DNA of 64,000 nucleotides from the NCBI GenBank assembly GCA_023269615.1, contig JAHFSY010000009.1:45965-109964 (forward strand), read 5' to 3'. Numbering within the stretch: the stretch's first letter is position 1; every line of letters begins with the position of its first letter. This DNA comes from Verrucomicrobiota bacterium. Lineage in GTDB: Bacteria; Verrucomicrobiota; Verrucomicrobiia; JABWAM01. Below, piece after piece: positions 16,261 through 24,732 of this stretch. Position numbers and translations under genes: made by a program. Under the pieces are notes generated by a model that saw only the letters and a list, made by a program, of their open reading frames with translations, did not search any database and had not been told where the DNA came from.

Positions 16261-16289
16261 TTGCCGTGCGTCAAATTTCAATTTATTGT
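16261..16289 (+). promoter_or_regulatory. Putative sigma70 promoter of the LacI-family gene
   Basis: TTGCCG at 16261-16266 and TATTGT at 16284-16289 are separated by 17 bp. The -10 hexamer lies inside the 22-bp palindrome, so a bound repressor would block RNA polymerase. Confidence 0.5.
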
Positions 16290-16302
16290 GCGCACAATAA
16301 AT
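16281..16302. promoter_or_regulatory. Perfect 22-bp palindromic operator, probably autoregulatory
   Basis: The sequence centred between 16291 and 16292 has core TTGTGCGCACAA and is a perfect palindrome over 22 bp, ending one base before the ATG of the LacI-family gene. LacI-family dimers bind palindromes with a central CG step, which is present. Autoregulation of the downstream transcription unit is the natural reading. Confidence 0.75.
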
Positions 16303-16303
16303 C

Positions 16304-17410
16304 ATGAAAATTGTTACACAAGCAGACATTGCCCGTCGATTGGGTTGTTCGCAGCAGGCAGTGGGCTTTGCGCTGAACAATTACCGTAATTCCAAAGTGT
16401 CGCTTCGGCCGGAGAAGCGACAACTGATCCTGGAGACGGCAACAAAGCTGGGTTACGTGCCGAATCGCGCCGCCCGACGGCTCACCCGGGCGCGATTTCG
16501 AAAACCGGTGAATGAAATGGATCTGGTTGGGCTGATTTATTTTGGTTCTGCAGACGTTGATCTTGACCCGGTTTGCATTGCGATGATGAGTGGGGCGGAA
16601 CACGAACTTTCCAAGTTCCATGCGTCGCTCACTTTTGTTCGGGCGGGTGAATCCAGTGACTGGGAGAAAGTGGAAAGGTTGGAACGGGCGGGCAGCGTGG
16701 ACGGCTGGCTTCTCGTGGGCCCCGTGACTGACGAGGTGGTGGATCACCTGAAGCCGGGCAAACTCCCGTTTGTCATCCTGGGCGATCACCGATGCACGCA
16801 GCCTGTTCATGCCGTCAACGTGGATCACATGGCCGCGGGACGTCTCGCCGTGCAGCATCTGGCTTCGTTGGGTCACCGCCGCATCGCGTGTCTTGGTACC
16901 GGCATGCAGTACCTTTATCAGCGTCAGACCCTGGAAGGTTTTCGCTCCGCAATAAAGGAATTTGGTTTGGATGACGATGAGCGATTGTTGGGCGATTGCT
17001 CAACATGGAAAAACGTCGTCGGGAAAGATATCATGGATTGGTTGCGGGAGCCTGACCCGAGGCCGACCGCCGTCTTTTTTTCCGAACCTGGCATGGCATT
17101 TGAGTTATGTCAGATTTTGAAGGATCTGGGACTGGAAGTGCCCGGGGAAATCAGCGTTCTGGGCTTCGGGTCTCCCTTTCCCGGAGCGAAAAGAGGAAAT
17201 ATCACCTACATCGAATTGCCAATGAACGAGGTGGGATGTCAAGGCGCTCTTTTGCTCCAACGGATCGCCGCCGCCTTGCCCCACAGTTTCGGGACTCAAG
17301 TGGAGCCTGGGTTGGATTCACGCATGGGATTCAGCGAAATCAAAATTTCTCCATCCTTGATCGAAGGAAGGAGCACTCAATCAAGGCAAAATGATGAATC
17401 GAAAAATTGA
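16304..17410 (+). CDS. LacI-family transcriptional regulator
   Basis: 368 residues. Helix-turn-helix at about 5-26 ([21 protein letters not shown]) with the hinge region [19 protein letters not shown], followed by a periplasmic-binding-protein-like effector domain ([55 protein letters not shown]). The hinge lacks the usual tight LacI spacing to the effector domain but is otherwise typical. It probably represses its own gene and the genes up to about 21.9 kb, using the palindrome at its start. The ligand is unknown; a sugar or sugar acid is expected. Confidence 0.92.
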   Translation: MKIVTQADIARRLGCSQQAVGFALNNYRNSKVSLRPEKRQLILETATKLGYVPNRAARRLTRARFRKPVNEMDLVGLIYFGSADVDLDPVCIAMMSGAEHELSKFHASLTFVRAGESSDWEKVERLERAGSVDGWLLVGPVTDEVVDHLKPGKLPFVILGDHRCTQPVHAVNVDHMAAGRLAVQHLASLGHRRIACLGTGMQYLYQRQTLEGFRSAIKEFGLDDDERLLGDCSTWKNVVGKDIMDWLREPDPRPTAVFFSEPGMAFELCQILKDLGLEVPGEISVLGFGSPFPGAKRGNITYIELPMNEVGCQGALLLQRIAAALPHSFGTQVEPGLDSRMGFSEIKISPSLIEGRSTQSRQNDESKN

Positions 17411-18257
17411 AAATCCCATGAATCCTTCCAAAGGGTCGGGTCAGCAAAGGAAAGGGAGATCGTTTACTCTCGTCGAGCTCTTGGTGGTCATTGCCATCAT
17501 CGCAATTCTGGCGTCACTTTTAATGCCCGCCCTTAAAAATGCCAAAGCCTCGGCAAAATCCGTCCAATGCATGAACAATTTGCATCAACTCTACATCTCG
17601 TTTGCCACATACGCAAACGACAACCACGGGGCGGTCCCTCCAACTTGCGTGTATGGGTCTACCAACGGCACCTGGGCCGAATACTGGAAGTTTCTGGGAA
17701 ACGCATATCTCGGGGCCAGCCAGGCAACCTATCAGACCAGCCCCGGTTACCCTGCCCAGGCGAATGGCCCGCGCTATCCAATCCTCCAATGTCCCGCAGA
17801 AACGGGAGCTCCCCTGACCGGCGGTGCCTATACAACCTCAACAAAAATGTATGATAGTCCATGGCTCCCTTCGAGTTATGCGATGAACAACGTGATGAAT
17901 TATAATAGCGTTGCAATTAACAGCCCCTCCGAAGCGAGATTTGGAGAGTGTACCGGCTGGGACGTGGGCTTGCCTTCCGAGGAGCGAGTCTATGATGCAG
18001 CCCAGGTCAGTTTCATGATCGACTGTATGGTTTGGGGTCAGGGATGGTGGTTTCCCGAGTTTAACGGTACTCTTGACATGCCGGGCTATTGGTTGGCATC
18101 GGGCGGCAATGATGGATGGTACTACGCTTTTCGGCATCCAGGCAAACGAGCGAATATTCTCTACTTTGACGGCCACGTTGCCGCAATGCGGCCTTCCGCT
18201 GTCAGCGGCATGCCGGGTGGCACAGGCACCAATCTATGCACATGGAAGTATCCATGA
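17391..18257 (+). CDS. DUF1559-like prepilin-type protein with H-x-DG-like C-terminus
   Basis: 288 residues, overlapping the regulator by 20 bp. A long basic leader ends [28 protein letters not shown], a type IV-pilin-like helix with Glu +5 and Ser at -1. The C-terminal part carries [20 protein letters not shown], close to the H-X9-DG motif of prepilin-type proteins of Verrucomicrobia, Lentisphaerae and Planctomycetes, here with ten residues between H and DG. Such proteins often sit beside LacI or AraC regulators in polysaccharide loci and may be surface pseudopilins in uptake. Exact role unknown. Confidence 0.88.
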   Translation: MMNRKIENPMNPSKGSGQQRKGRSFTLVELLVVIAIIAILASLLMPALKNAKASAKSVQCMNNLHQLYISFATYANDNHGAVPPTCVYGSTNGTWAEYWKFLGNAYLGASQATYQTSPGYPAQANGPRYPILQCPAETGAPLTGGAYTTSTKMYDSPWLPSSYAMNNVMNYNSVAINSPSEARFGECTGWDVGLPSEERVYDAAQVSFMIDCMVWGQGWWFPEFNGTLDMPGYWLASGGNDGWYYAFRHPGKRANILYFDGHVAAMRPSAVSGMPGGTGTNLCTWKYP

Positions 18258-18434
18258 GATGACTGCTCGGCTCGCCCAAGGTCCCCATGGCTTCGTCAAA
18301 ATTTGATTGGAAAAGGCTGTCCTTATGACGAAAACTGAAACTTCATCTTGGAAATCTCAACTGGACTCTTTGCCCGTCTCAAAGTGGCTGGTTTTGACTG
18401 ACCGCTGATGATAACGAGAGAGAGGAGATCCACA

Positions 18435-19295
18435 ATGAAACTGCCACGAACCACGAGTCCCAGGCGGCAACGCGCGACAGCGCCCGCACCGAAAATCCAT
18501 TACACCATCGCCGGCCTGCCGGACCCGGTTGCCGGAGGCTACAGCTTCGACGTTCACTACGCCAACGGCACACTGGATGTGATCGCGCTGGCAGGGACCA
18601 TGGGCTACGTCTGTAAGCCCAACGGCAAGATTGATCCCAAACGGCGCTGGGTCTTGATTTCACCGATGTACCTGGGGCTCAATTCCAAGCAGCAGGGCGA
18701 GATGGTTTACCGCAATTACATCGAGCCACTTCTGGCCGCAGGGTTTCATGTCGCGGGAATCGACATCGGTACTACCCTTGGCAGCCCGGCCGGGGTTGCG
18801 ATCTACCAGGCGTTTTACGAATACGTCGTCAAAAAATACAGGCTCAACAAAAGAGTTCGGGCCATCGCCCAAAGCAACGGTGGCTTGCGCGTTTACTGCT
18901 GGGCCTACCGCCACCCCAGGGAGATCGAAAGGATATTTGGCATTTTCCCGGCGGTGGATCTGCGCGACTGGCCGGGGTTGGCGCGGATCTTCAGCCCGCT
19001 CATTCCCCCCGGAATGGTGTATCCCTTGACGCCGACGGAGTTGGACGCGCGTCTGGCCGAGTTCAACCCGATCGAAAATCTGGCGCCGCTGGCCAAAGCC
19101 GGTGTAAAGATATTTCACGTTCACGGCGACAAAGACACGATGGTTCGCCCAGGGCCCAATACCATCGAATGCGGAAGGCGCTACAAGGCGCTGGGGGGAT
19201 CGTTTGAGCAGGAGATCGTCATAGGCGGCGACCACGACAACTCCCCACCCTTTTATCAATGCAAGCGCGGGTTGGAGTTTTTGTTGGAGGACTGA
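18435..19295 (+). CDS. Alpha/beta-hydrolase fold esterase or lactonase
   Basis: 286 residues from ATG 18435, which has GAGGAG seven bases upstream. Fold markers are RRWVLISPMYLGL, the nucleophile elbow AIAQSNGGLRVYCW (Ser in QSNG, with Ala in the first small position), Asp in VHGDKDTMVRPG and His in IGGDHDNSPPF, giving a complete Ser-Asp-His triad. A signal peptide is absent, so it is probably cytoplasmic. Within this cluster it may open a lactone or remove an acyl group from a sugar, but that is inference. Confidence 0.82.
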   Translation: MKLPRTTSPRRQRATAPAPKIHYTIAGLPDPVAGGYSFDVHYANGTLDVIALAGTMGYVCKPNGKIDPKRRWVLISPMYLGLNSKQQGEMVYRNYIEPLLAAGFHVAGIDIGTTLGSPAGVAIYQAFYEYVVKKYRLNKRVRAIAQSNGGLRVYCWAYRHPREIERIFGIFPAVDLRDWPGLARIFSPLIPPGMVYPLTPTELDARLAEFNPIENLAPLAKAGVKIFHVHGDKDTMVRPGPNTIECGRRYKALGGSFEQEIVIGGDHDNSPPFYQCKRGLEFLLED

Positions 19296-19314
19296 CAAAC
19301 AGGAATGATCATCC

Positions 19315-20091
19315 ATGACCAATTTACTTAAAAAACTACTCCAGGAAAAAAAACCCGTTTTTGGCGCGCAATTGCGCTTTGGCTCCGCGGCGATCGCCGA
19401 GCTTTTTGCCGTCGCAGGGTTTGATTGCATCATTCTGGACGGGGAGCACGCGCCGCAGAGTCCGGAAGGGATTCAACATCAGCTTCAGGCCGCTGCATGC
19501 ACGCAGACCACCGCGATCGTCAGACTCGGCAAAAACGACCCCGATCTGATTCGTCTTTATCTGGATATGGGCGCCATGGGAGTACTGCTTCCATTCATCA
19601 ATACCGCCGAAGACGCAAAGCTCGGTGTCTCGGCCTGCCGATATCCGCCGCGCGGAATTCGCGGCTGGGGTCCGGCACGCGCAAGCCGGTACGGTTTTGA
19701 CAGCCAAAATTTCGCCGAACGCAGCAACGAACAAATCATGTTCATCCCGATGATCGAGACGGCCGAAGCCATCGAGAATATCGACTCGATCCTGGCGGTT
19801 GATGGGATCGACACCTTCATCCTGGGGCCCGTTGATTTGACGATCTCCCTGGGAATTCCATTTGAATTTAAAAATCCGAAGTTCATCGCCGCCGTCGACA
19901 AGGTGCTGAAGGCCGCCAAACGCGCCGGCGTTTCACCGGGGGGCGCAGTTTACGAAGATTTCTTTGAAAAAGCCTCCATCGAACGGCAAATCCAACTCGG
20001 CTTTCAATTTCTCCTGGTCGGCGGGGACGAGTGGATCCTTGCTCACGGCTGCAAGCAGTTGCTCAACAATATTTCAAATTTTAGAAAATAA
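19315..20091 (+). CDS. HpcH/HpaI-family class II aldolase (2-keto-3-deoxy-sugar-acid type)
   Basis: 258 residues of the pyruvate aldolase family that includes GarL, RhmA/YfaU and HpaI. Conserved blocks: VFGAQLRFGSAAIAELFAVAGFDCIILDGEHAPQ, VRLGKNDPDLIRLYLDMGAMGVLLPF, RYPPRGIRGWGPARASRYG, MFIPMIETAEAIENID and FILGPVDLTISLG. Metal-binding Glu and Asp are present in PMIET and GPVDL contexts. It would cleave a 2-keto-3-deoxy acid to pyruvate and an aldehyde. It lies 19 bp after the hydrolase and 6 bp before the dehydrogenase. Confidence 0.9.
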   Translation: MTNLLKKLLQEKKPVFGAQLRFGSAAIAELFAVAGFDCIILDGEHAPQSPEGIQHQLQAAACTQTTAIVRLGKNDPDLIRLYLDMGAMGVLLPFINTAEDAKLGVSACRYPPRGIRGWGPARASRYGFDSQNFAERSNEQIMFIPMIETAEAIENIDSILAVDGIDTFILGPVDLTISLGIPFEFKNPKFIAAVDKVLKAAKRAGVSPGGAVYEDFFEKASIERQIQLGFQFLLVGGDEWILAHGCKQLLNNISNFRK

Positions 20092-20097
20092 AGGAAC

Positions 20098-21066
20098 ATG
20101 CAACGGCTTAAAACTCTCATCATCCCATTTAAAGACCAGCGCACACCCTGGCTCGATGATATTATTGCGCTGGTAAAGCCGCGGCATGACATCGCGCTGC
20201 TCGACAAACACAAGCCTCTGGCCCCGCAGTTTAAAGGCGTTCAAGTCGTCATCGATCAAGGCGGCTGGGGCACACGCGAAATGATTGAAGCGGCCGTCGA
20301 TGCGCGCCTTTGGCAGATTGTTGGAACCGGTTTCGATCATTTCGATCTGGCTTACTGCAAAACCAAAAAGATTCCCATCTGCAACTGTCCCGGCCAGTTT
20401 AGCAGCATCCCATTGGCTGAAACAGCGATGATGTTCATCCTGATGCTGTCGCGACAGTTTCGCCGCTCTGAAAATAACTTTTTCTCAAAGGTGTTGTACG
20501 AACCCCTGGGCCGGGAACTCTGCGGGCTGAAGCTTGGCATCATCGGTCTTGGGGCCAGCGGGATCGAGTTGGCGTTGCGGGCCAAACCTTTTGGTTTAAG
20601 CATTCTGGGGATCGATATTCGTCGTCCTCCGGCGGAAGTCCTTAAACGTTTTGAACCGGAATTCATCGGCGCACCGGACGCCCTGGATCAAGTCATCAGC
20701 CAGAGCGATTTTGTGTCGCTCCACTTGCATCTCAACGAAAAAACGCGCCACATCATCGACGCGCGACGTATCGCGCTCATGAAGCCTGACGCATGCCTGA
20801 TCAATGTGGCTCGCGGCCAGCTCGTCGATGAAACAGCGCTTTATCGCGCCCTTTCCGAAGGTAAAATCGGGGGAGCGGGTCTCGATGTGTTTACCACGGA
20901 ACCGCCCGATTCCACTCTGCCGGTTTATCGATTGCCCAATGTGGTCGTCACGCCCCATATCGCGGCGATGACCAACGGCACATCCCGTCGCAGAGCGGAA
21001 TGCACGGCTCAAAACATCGACCGGGTCGCCCAAGGCCAGGAACCCCTTTATCGAGTTGATCAGTAA
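20098..21066 (+). CDS. D-isomer-specific 2-hydroxyacid dehydrogenase
   Basis: 322 residues. The Rossmann motif LGIIGLGASGIELALRAKPFG is present, with VGTGFDHFDL, NVARGQLVDETALYRAL (catalytic Arg), GAGLDVFTTEPP (Glu) and VVVTPHIAAMT (His), the complete Arg/Glu/His set of the D-2-hydroxyacid dehydrogenase family. It interconverts a 2-hydroxy and a 2-keto acid using NAD(P)H. Its place right after the aldolase suggests reduction or oxidation of the sugar-acid intermediate. Substrate unknown. Confidence 0.92.
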   Translation: MQRLKTLIIPFKDQRTPWLDDIIALVKPRHDIALLDKHKPLAPQFKGVQVVIDQGGWGTREMIEAAVDARLWQIVGTGFDHFDLAYCKTKKIPICNCPGQFSSIPLAETAMMFILMLSRQFRRSENNFFSKVLYEPLGRELCGLKLGIIGLGASGIELALRAKPFGLSILGIDIRRPPAEVLKRFEPEFIGAPDALDQVISQSDFVSLHLHLNEKTRHIIDARRIALMKPDACLINVARGQLVDETALYRALSEGKIGGAGLDVFTTEPPDSTLPVYRLPNVVVTPHIAAMTNGTSRRRAECTAQNIDRVAQGQEPLYRVDQ

Positions 21067-21108
21067 AACAGACCTGCGATTCCATCCTCATTTTCAAGCG
21101 CTCTTTCA

Positions 21109-21954
21109 ATGAAACGAATGGAAAATAAACGTGTTCTTGTGACGGGTTCCGACACGGGAATTGGCCGTGGAGTTGCCCTTGAGTTTGCGCGCGAAGGCGC
21201 CGTCGTTTGCCTGCATTACCCCCATCAGCCGGAGGGCGCGGCCACCGCCGTCGATGAGATCCGAAGAGCAGGCGGCAAAGCCGAAGCTTTCAGGGCCGAT
21301 TTTAATGATGTGACGCAGGCCCAACAGCTTGTGAAGGACGCCGTTGATTTCATGGGCGGGATCGACGTATTGATCAACAACGCGGGGATCACCATGAACA
21401 TGCCTTTCGAAAAAGTGACCCTTCAACAGTTTGACCTGCTTTATAACGTCAATATTCGTGCCATGTTTTTTGTGAGCCAGGCTGTAGTCCCTTGCATGTT
21501 GAAGCAGGGGTCGGGCGCGATCATCAACATGACCTCCGGTCATTCATTTTCTGGGATGACCGAGCACACCGTTTACGCAGGGACCAAGGCGGCAGTCGTT
21601 GCTTTTACCCGCGTGCTTGCGCTGGAAATGGCTCCCCGTGGGGTCCGGGTCAACGCGATCGCGCCAGGATGGATCCTGGTGGAGAACCATCTCAAGGTCA
21701 TGAAGGATCTGGATTTGAAAGCGGCGGCGCGAAGCATTCCCAGCGGCTTCATCGGCCAACCCGCGGACATTGGAAGGCTTGCAATTTTTCTGGCTTCCGA
21801 TGAGGCCCGTTACATCATCGGTCAGACCATGATCATTGATGGAGGTCAATTGTCGGTCATGCCCAACACGGGTGATTTTCTTCAGTCGCGAGAACATCAG
21901 TGGGGACAGGGTTATGTGCCAGGTCTTGAGCCCAGGGACAACTGCCCCCCGTGA
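21109..21954 (+). CDS. Short-chain dehydrogenase/reductase (classical SDR)
   Basis: 281 residues. NAD(P) motif VLVTGSDTGIGRGVALEF, structural INNAG, catalytic Ser in NMTSGHSFSG and Tyr-x3-Lys in VYAGTKAAVVAF, then RVNAIAPGWI. An extended C-terminus (SVMPNTGDFLQSREHQWGQGY) is longer than in most classical SDRs. ATG 21109 is used; ATG 21118 is possible. It is the last gene of the LacI-linked cluster and may be the sugar dehydrogenase that feeds the aldolase pathway. Confidence 0.9.
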   Translation: MKRMENKRVLVTGSDTGIGRGVALEFAREGAVVCLHYPHQPEGAATAVDEIRRAGGKAEAFRADFNDVTQAQQLVKDAVDFMGGIDVLINNAGITMNMPFEKVTLQQFDLLYNVNIRAMFFVSQAVVPCMLKQGSGAIINMTSGHSFSGMTEHTVYAGTKAAVVAFTRVLALEMAPRGVRVNAIAPGWILVENHLKVMKDLDLKAAARSIPSGFIGQPADIGRLAIFLASDEARYIIGQTMIIDGGQLSVMPNTGDFLQSREHQWGQGYVPGLEPRDNCPP

Positions 21955-21972
21955 GTGTGGGCCGAAGGGGAT

Positions 21973-24690
21973 TCATTCGTGCCGCAATGCCTCAATGACC
22001 GGCGTCTTGATCGCCCTGAATCCGGACAGCAACCCGGCCAGCAATGCAGCGGGGAGTGCCAGTACGAAGGCCGTTGCAAGGATGGACGGATCCAGCCGCC
22101 ACTGGATGCTCCAGCCGAAGTACGCTTTGTTGATCACGAAGGCCAGCAGCCATGAGAGGCCCAGGCCACCCACGCATCCCATGAACCAGCCCAGCGCCCC
22201 GAGCAACGAGGCTTCGGTCAATGTCATGCCCAGCACGCCCATGCGGCCCATCCCCAGCGCGCGCACGATCGCCATCTCGCGACCACGCTCGGCAATCAAT
22301 GTCGCGAGCGTCAGGAATACCGCCAGTGCCGCAACCGCCACGGCCACGGCGCGCAGGCTCATCGTGATCGCAAATGTCTGGTCGAAGACTCGCAGCACTT
22401 CATCGTGCAGCTCGCGATTGAGAAAAATCGCAAGGCGACTCTCCTGTCCAAAACGTTTTTCGATTTCAGCTTTCACCTCCGCCGGCGTCCGCGTCCCGTC
22501 GAGGTAGATTGCGTAGCTGTAAATTTTCGGATCCTTCCATAACTGCGCGTAAAGCGCATGATCCATCAGGACAAGGCCGCTGTCGGTCGAGTAGTCATAA
22601 AAGACCCCCTCGATCTTGAACTCCGTTTTTCCCGATGGCGTTCGCAGCATGATGACATCCCCCTCGCGCTTTCCGTAATGCGTTGAGAAGCTTTCGTTCA
22701 CGAGCACTCCGTTGGATTGGCGCATGGAGACAAAGTCCTTCGGCATCATTCCCTTGAACGCCAGATGCTGGTGGCGCTGCAACACGGCGAAATCAATGCA
22801 CGCCAGCTTGATCTTGTGCGACAAACCACCCGGCGAATCCGGAGCGTCCACCCAGATCTCGTGATACGTGTCCACATCCATGACGCCCTTGATCGCGGGA
22901 ATCTCCTTTGCTGATTGCGCCGGCAACGCCTCCCCGCTGTTCAAGGCAAGATTCGACGCCGTGGTGAGATACACGTCGGCGCGCACGGTCTGGTTCACCC
23001 AGTAGTCCACCGTGGATCGAAAACTGTCGATCATCACCGAGGTGCCGAGCATCATCGAGAACGCCGTCATGAATGCCGCCACCGCGATCGTCGAGCGATG
23101 CAGCGAGCTTGTCAGGTTCTTGAGCCCGAGATGGACCGGGGCCATGCGGCCGTTCGCCGGCAGGATTTTCAGCAATATTTTTTCTGCGACAAAAGTCCAC
23201 GATGGAATCCAGCAGGACAAGGCGAGCATCCACAGCAACCCCGCGACGAACCCGAGCCAGTGCCATTCCGAATGCAACGCTCCATGCACGGCCAGGGCGC
23301 CGCACCCAAGACAGAGCCACCCCAGCTTGGAGAAGTTTCCGCGCCTTGACCCGACCCAGTGCGAGGGCTGCGCAAATGACAGCGCGTCGGTTGGGGGAAT
23401 ATTCGCTGCTTCGCGCGCGGGACGCCATGCTGCGGCGAGCGTCGCGATCCATCCCAGGCCGCCGATCATCCACAGCGTCCATGCATCCACCGAGAGTCGT
23501 TCCACGTGAACAAGAAGGTAGAGCGAGGAAATGGCGGTGTTCATCGAATCCAACGACCAGCGTGCGAGGAGCATTCCGCCGCTGATGCCAAGAACAATGC
23601 CAACGCTTCCCACCAGCAACGCTTCCAGCAGGACGACGCGCTGCACTTGGCCGGGGGTGAACCCCATCGCACGCAAAATTCCGATGGAACGGCGTTGCCT
23701 CACCACAAAGGTCGTCATCGTGGTGTGCAACAGGTATCCGGCCACGAGCAACGCGATCAGGCTCATCGCCATCAGGTTCAACTGAAAGGCGCCAAGCATG
23801 TTCGCAATCTGGCTTCCCCTCCTCACGGGCAGGGCCACGCATGCGTCGGGTGGGACGAGCTTCTCCAGCGCGGGAATCAAATCTGCGGGCTTCCCCCTCA
23901 CGATCAATTGAATCCGGTCGAGTTTCCCCTCCGCACCCAGCAACTCCTGCGCCGCGGCAATGTCCATCACCGCCAGATGCTCGTCCGCCCCCATGTGGTC
24001 GCGGTCGAACCGGATCCAATCGCGAACCCTCAGCGTCCGACGCCGCCCATCCACAAACACCTCCAGCTTCGCACCAGGGGCAAGCCCGAGTTTTTTCCCG
24101 AGTTCGGACGTGATCGCCACGCCGTCGGGATCTTTCAGCCAGTCCATGGCGCGGCCCGGCTTTTGCTCGTCCAATCCCATGTCATGGGGCGCATCGTCGC
24201 TTGAAAATTCAAAATTCAAGAACGGCCGGTGCGAGAACGGGTCGAGCCCGGTCAACCGGAGATACTGGCCGGGATGGTCCGGCGTCATCAATACCGCCTC
24301 CAGGGCGGGCGAAGCGTGAACCACGCCATCCATGAGGCGGACATCACGGAAAACGCGCTCATCAAAGCGCGCGCCATCCGCAGTGATCTCGAGATTGGAT
24401 TTGCCCGCGACGACATCGAGCGTGGAGCGGAAGGCCGCAAGCGCACTGAGATTGGCAAGCTGGATCGCCAGCACCACGGAAATTCCGACCGCCACTCCCA
24501 GCACGTTCAGAAGCGCAAGTCCGGGTGAAGCGGAAAGAAGGCGCCACGCGAGTCCAGCCAGCAGGTTGAAGCCGCGTCCCGCGTTGACATGCCGAGATTT
24601 CACAAGGACGCATGTCACCGCTTTTTCGGGCGCCACGCAAGAGTGGGGAATGCAGCCGAACCGGCGAGAATCTGGCGCGTGGCTCCACAT
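21973..24690 (-). CDS. ABC transporter permease with two FtsX domains (MacB/LolE type)
   Basis: Up to 905 residues with the arrangement: N-terminal TM, periplasmic MacB-like domain (about 75-300), three TMs of a first FtsX domain (LMAMSLIALLVAGYLLHTTMTTFVVRQRRSIGILRAMGF), a middle TM pair, a second periplasmic domain, and a second FtsX domain (MAIVRALGMGRMGVLGMTLTEASLLGALGWF). Such permeases export lipoproteins, lipids or peptides or drive mechanotransmission. No ATPase gene is adjacent, so the partner is elsewhere. The start is uncertain: the first ~30 residues before VKSRHVNAGRGFNLL lack family character, and GTG 24603 is an alternative. Confidence 0.85.
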   Translation of the reverse strand: MWSHAPDSRRFGCIPHSCVAPEKAVTCVLVKSRHVNAGRGFNLLAGLAWRLLSASPGLALLNVLGVAVGISVVLAIQLANLSALAAFRSTLDVVAGKSNLEITADGARFDERVFRDVRLMDGVVHASPALEAVLMTPDHPGQYLRLTGLDPFSHRPFLNFEFSSDDAPHDMGLDEQKPGRAMDWLKDPDGVAITSELGKKLGLAPGAKLEVFVDGRRRTLRVRDWIRFDRDHMGADEHLAVMDIAAAQELLGAEGKLDRIQLIVRGKPADLIPALEKLVPPDACVALPVRRGSQIANMLGAFQLNLMAMSLIALLVAGYLLHTTMTTFVVRQRRSIGILRAMGFTPGQVQRVVLLEALLVGSVGIVLGISGGMLLARWSLDSMNTAISSLYLLVHVERLSVDAWTLWMIGGLGWIATLAAAWRPAREAANIPPTDALSFAQPSHWVGSRRGNFSKLGWLCLGCGALAVHGALHSEWHWLGFVAGLLWMLALSCWIPSWTFVAEKILLKILPANGRMAPVHLGLKNLTSSLHRSTIAVAAFMTAFSMMLGTSVMIDSFRSTVDYWVNQTVRADVYLTTASNLALNSGEALPAQSAKEIPAIKGVMDVDTYHEIWVDAPDSPGGLSHKIKLACIDFAVLQRHQHLAFKGMMPKDFVSMRQSNGVLVNESFSTHYGKREGDVIMLRTPSGKTEFKIEGVFYDYSTDSGLVLMDHALYAQLWKDPKIYSYAIYLDGTRTPAEVKAEIEKRFGQESRLAIFLNRELHDEVLRVFDQTFAITMSLRAVAVAVAALAVFLTLATLIAERGREMAIVRALGMGRMGVLGMTLTEASLLGALGWFMGCVGGLGLSWLLAFVINKAYFGWSIQWRLDPSILATAFVLALPAALLAGLLSGFRAIKTPVIEALRHE

Positions 24691-24732
24691 TACCCATGAC
24701 GTCGCCCGCGATCTTTGCTTTCATGAGCACGC

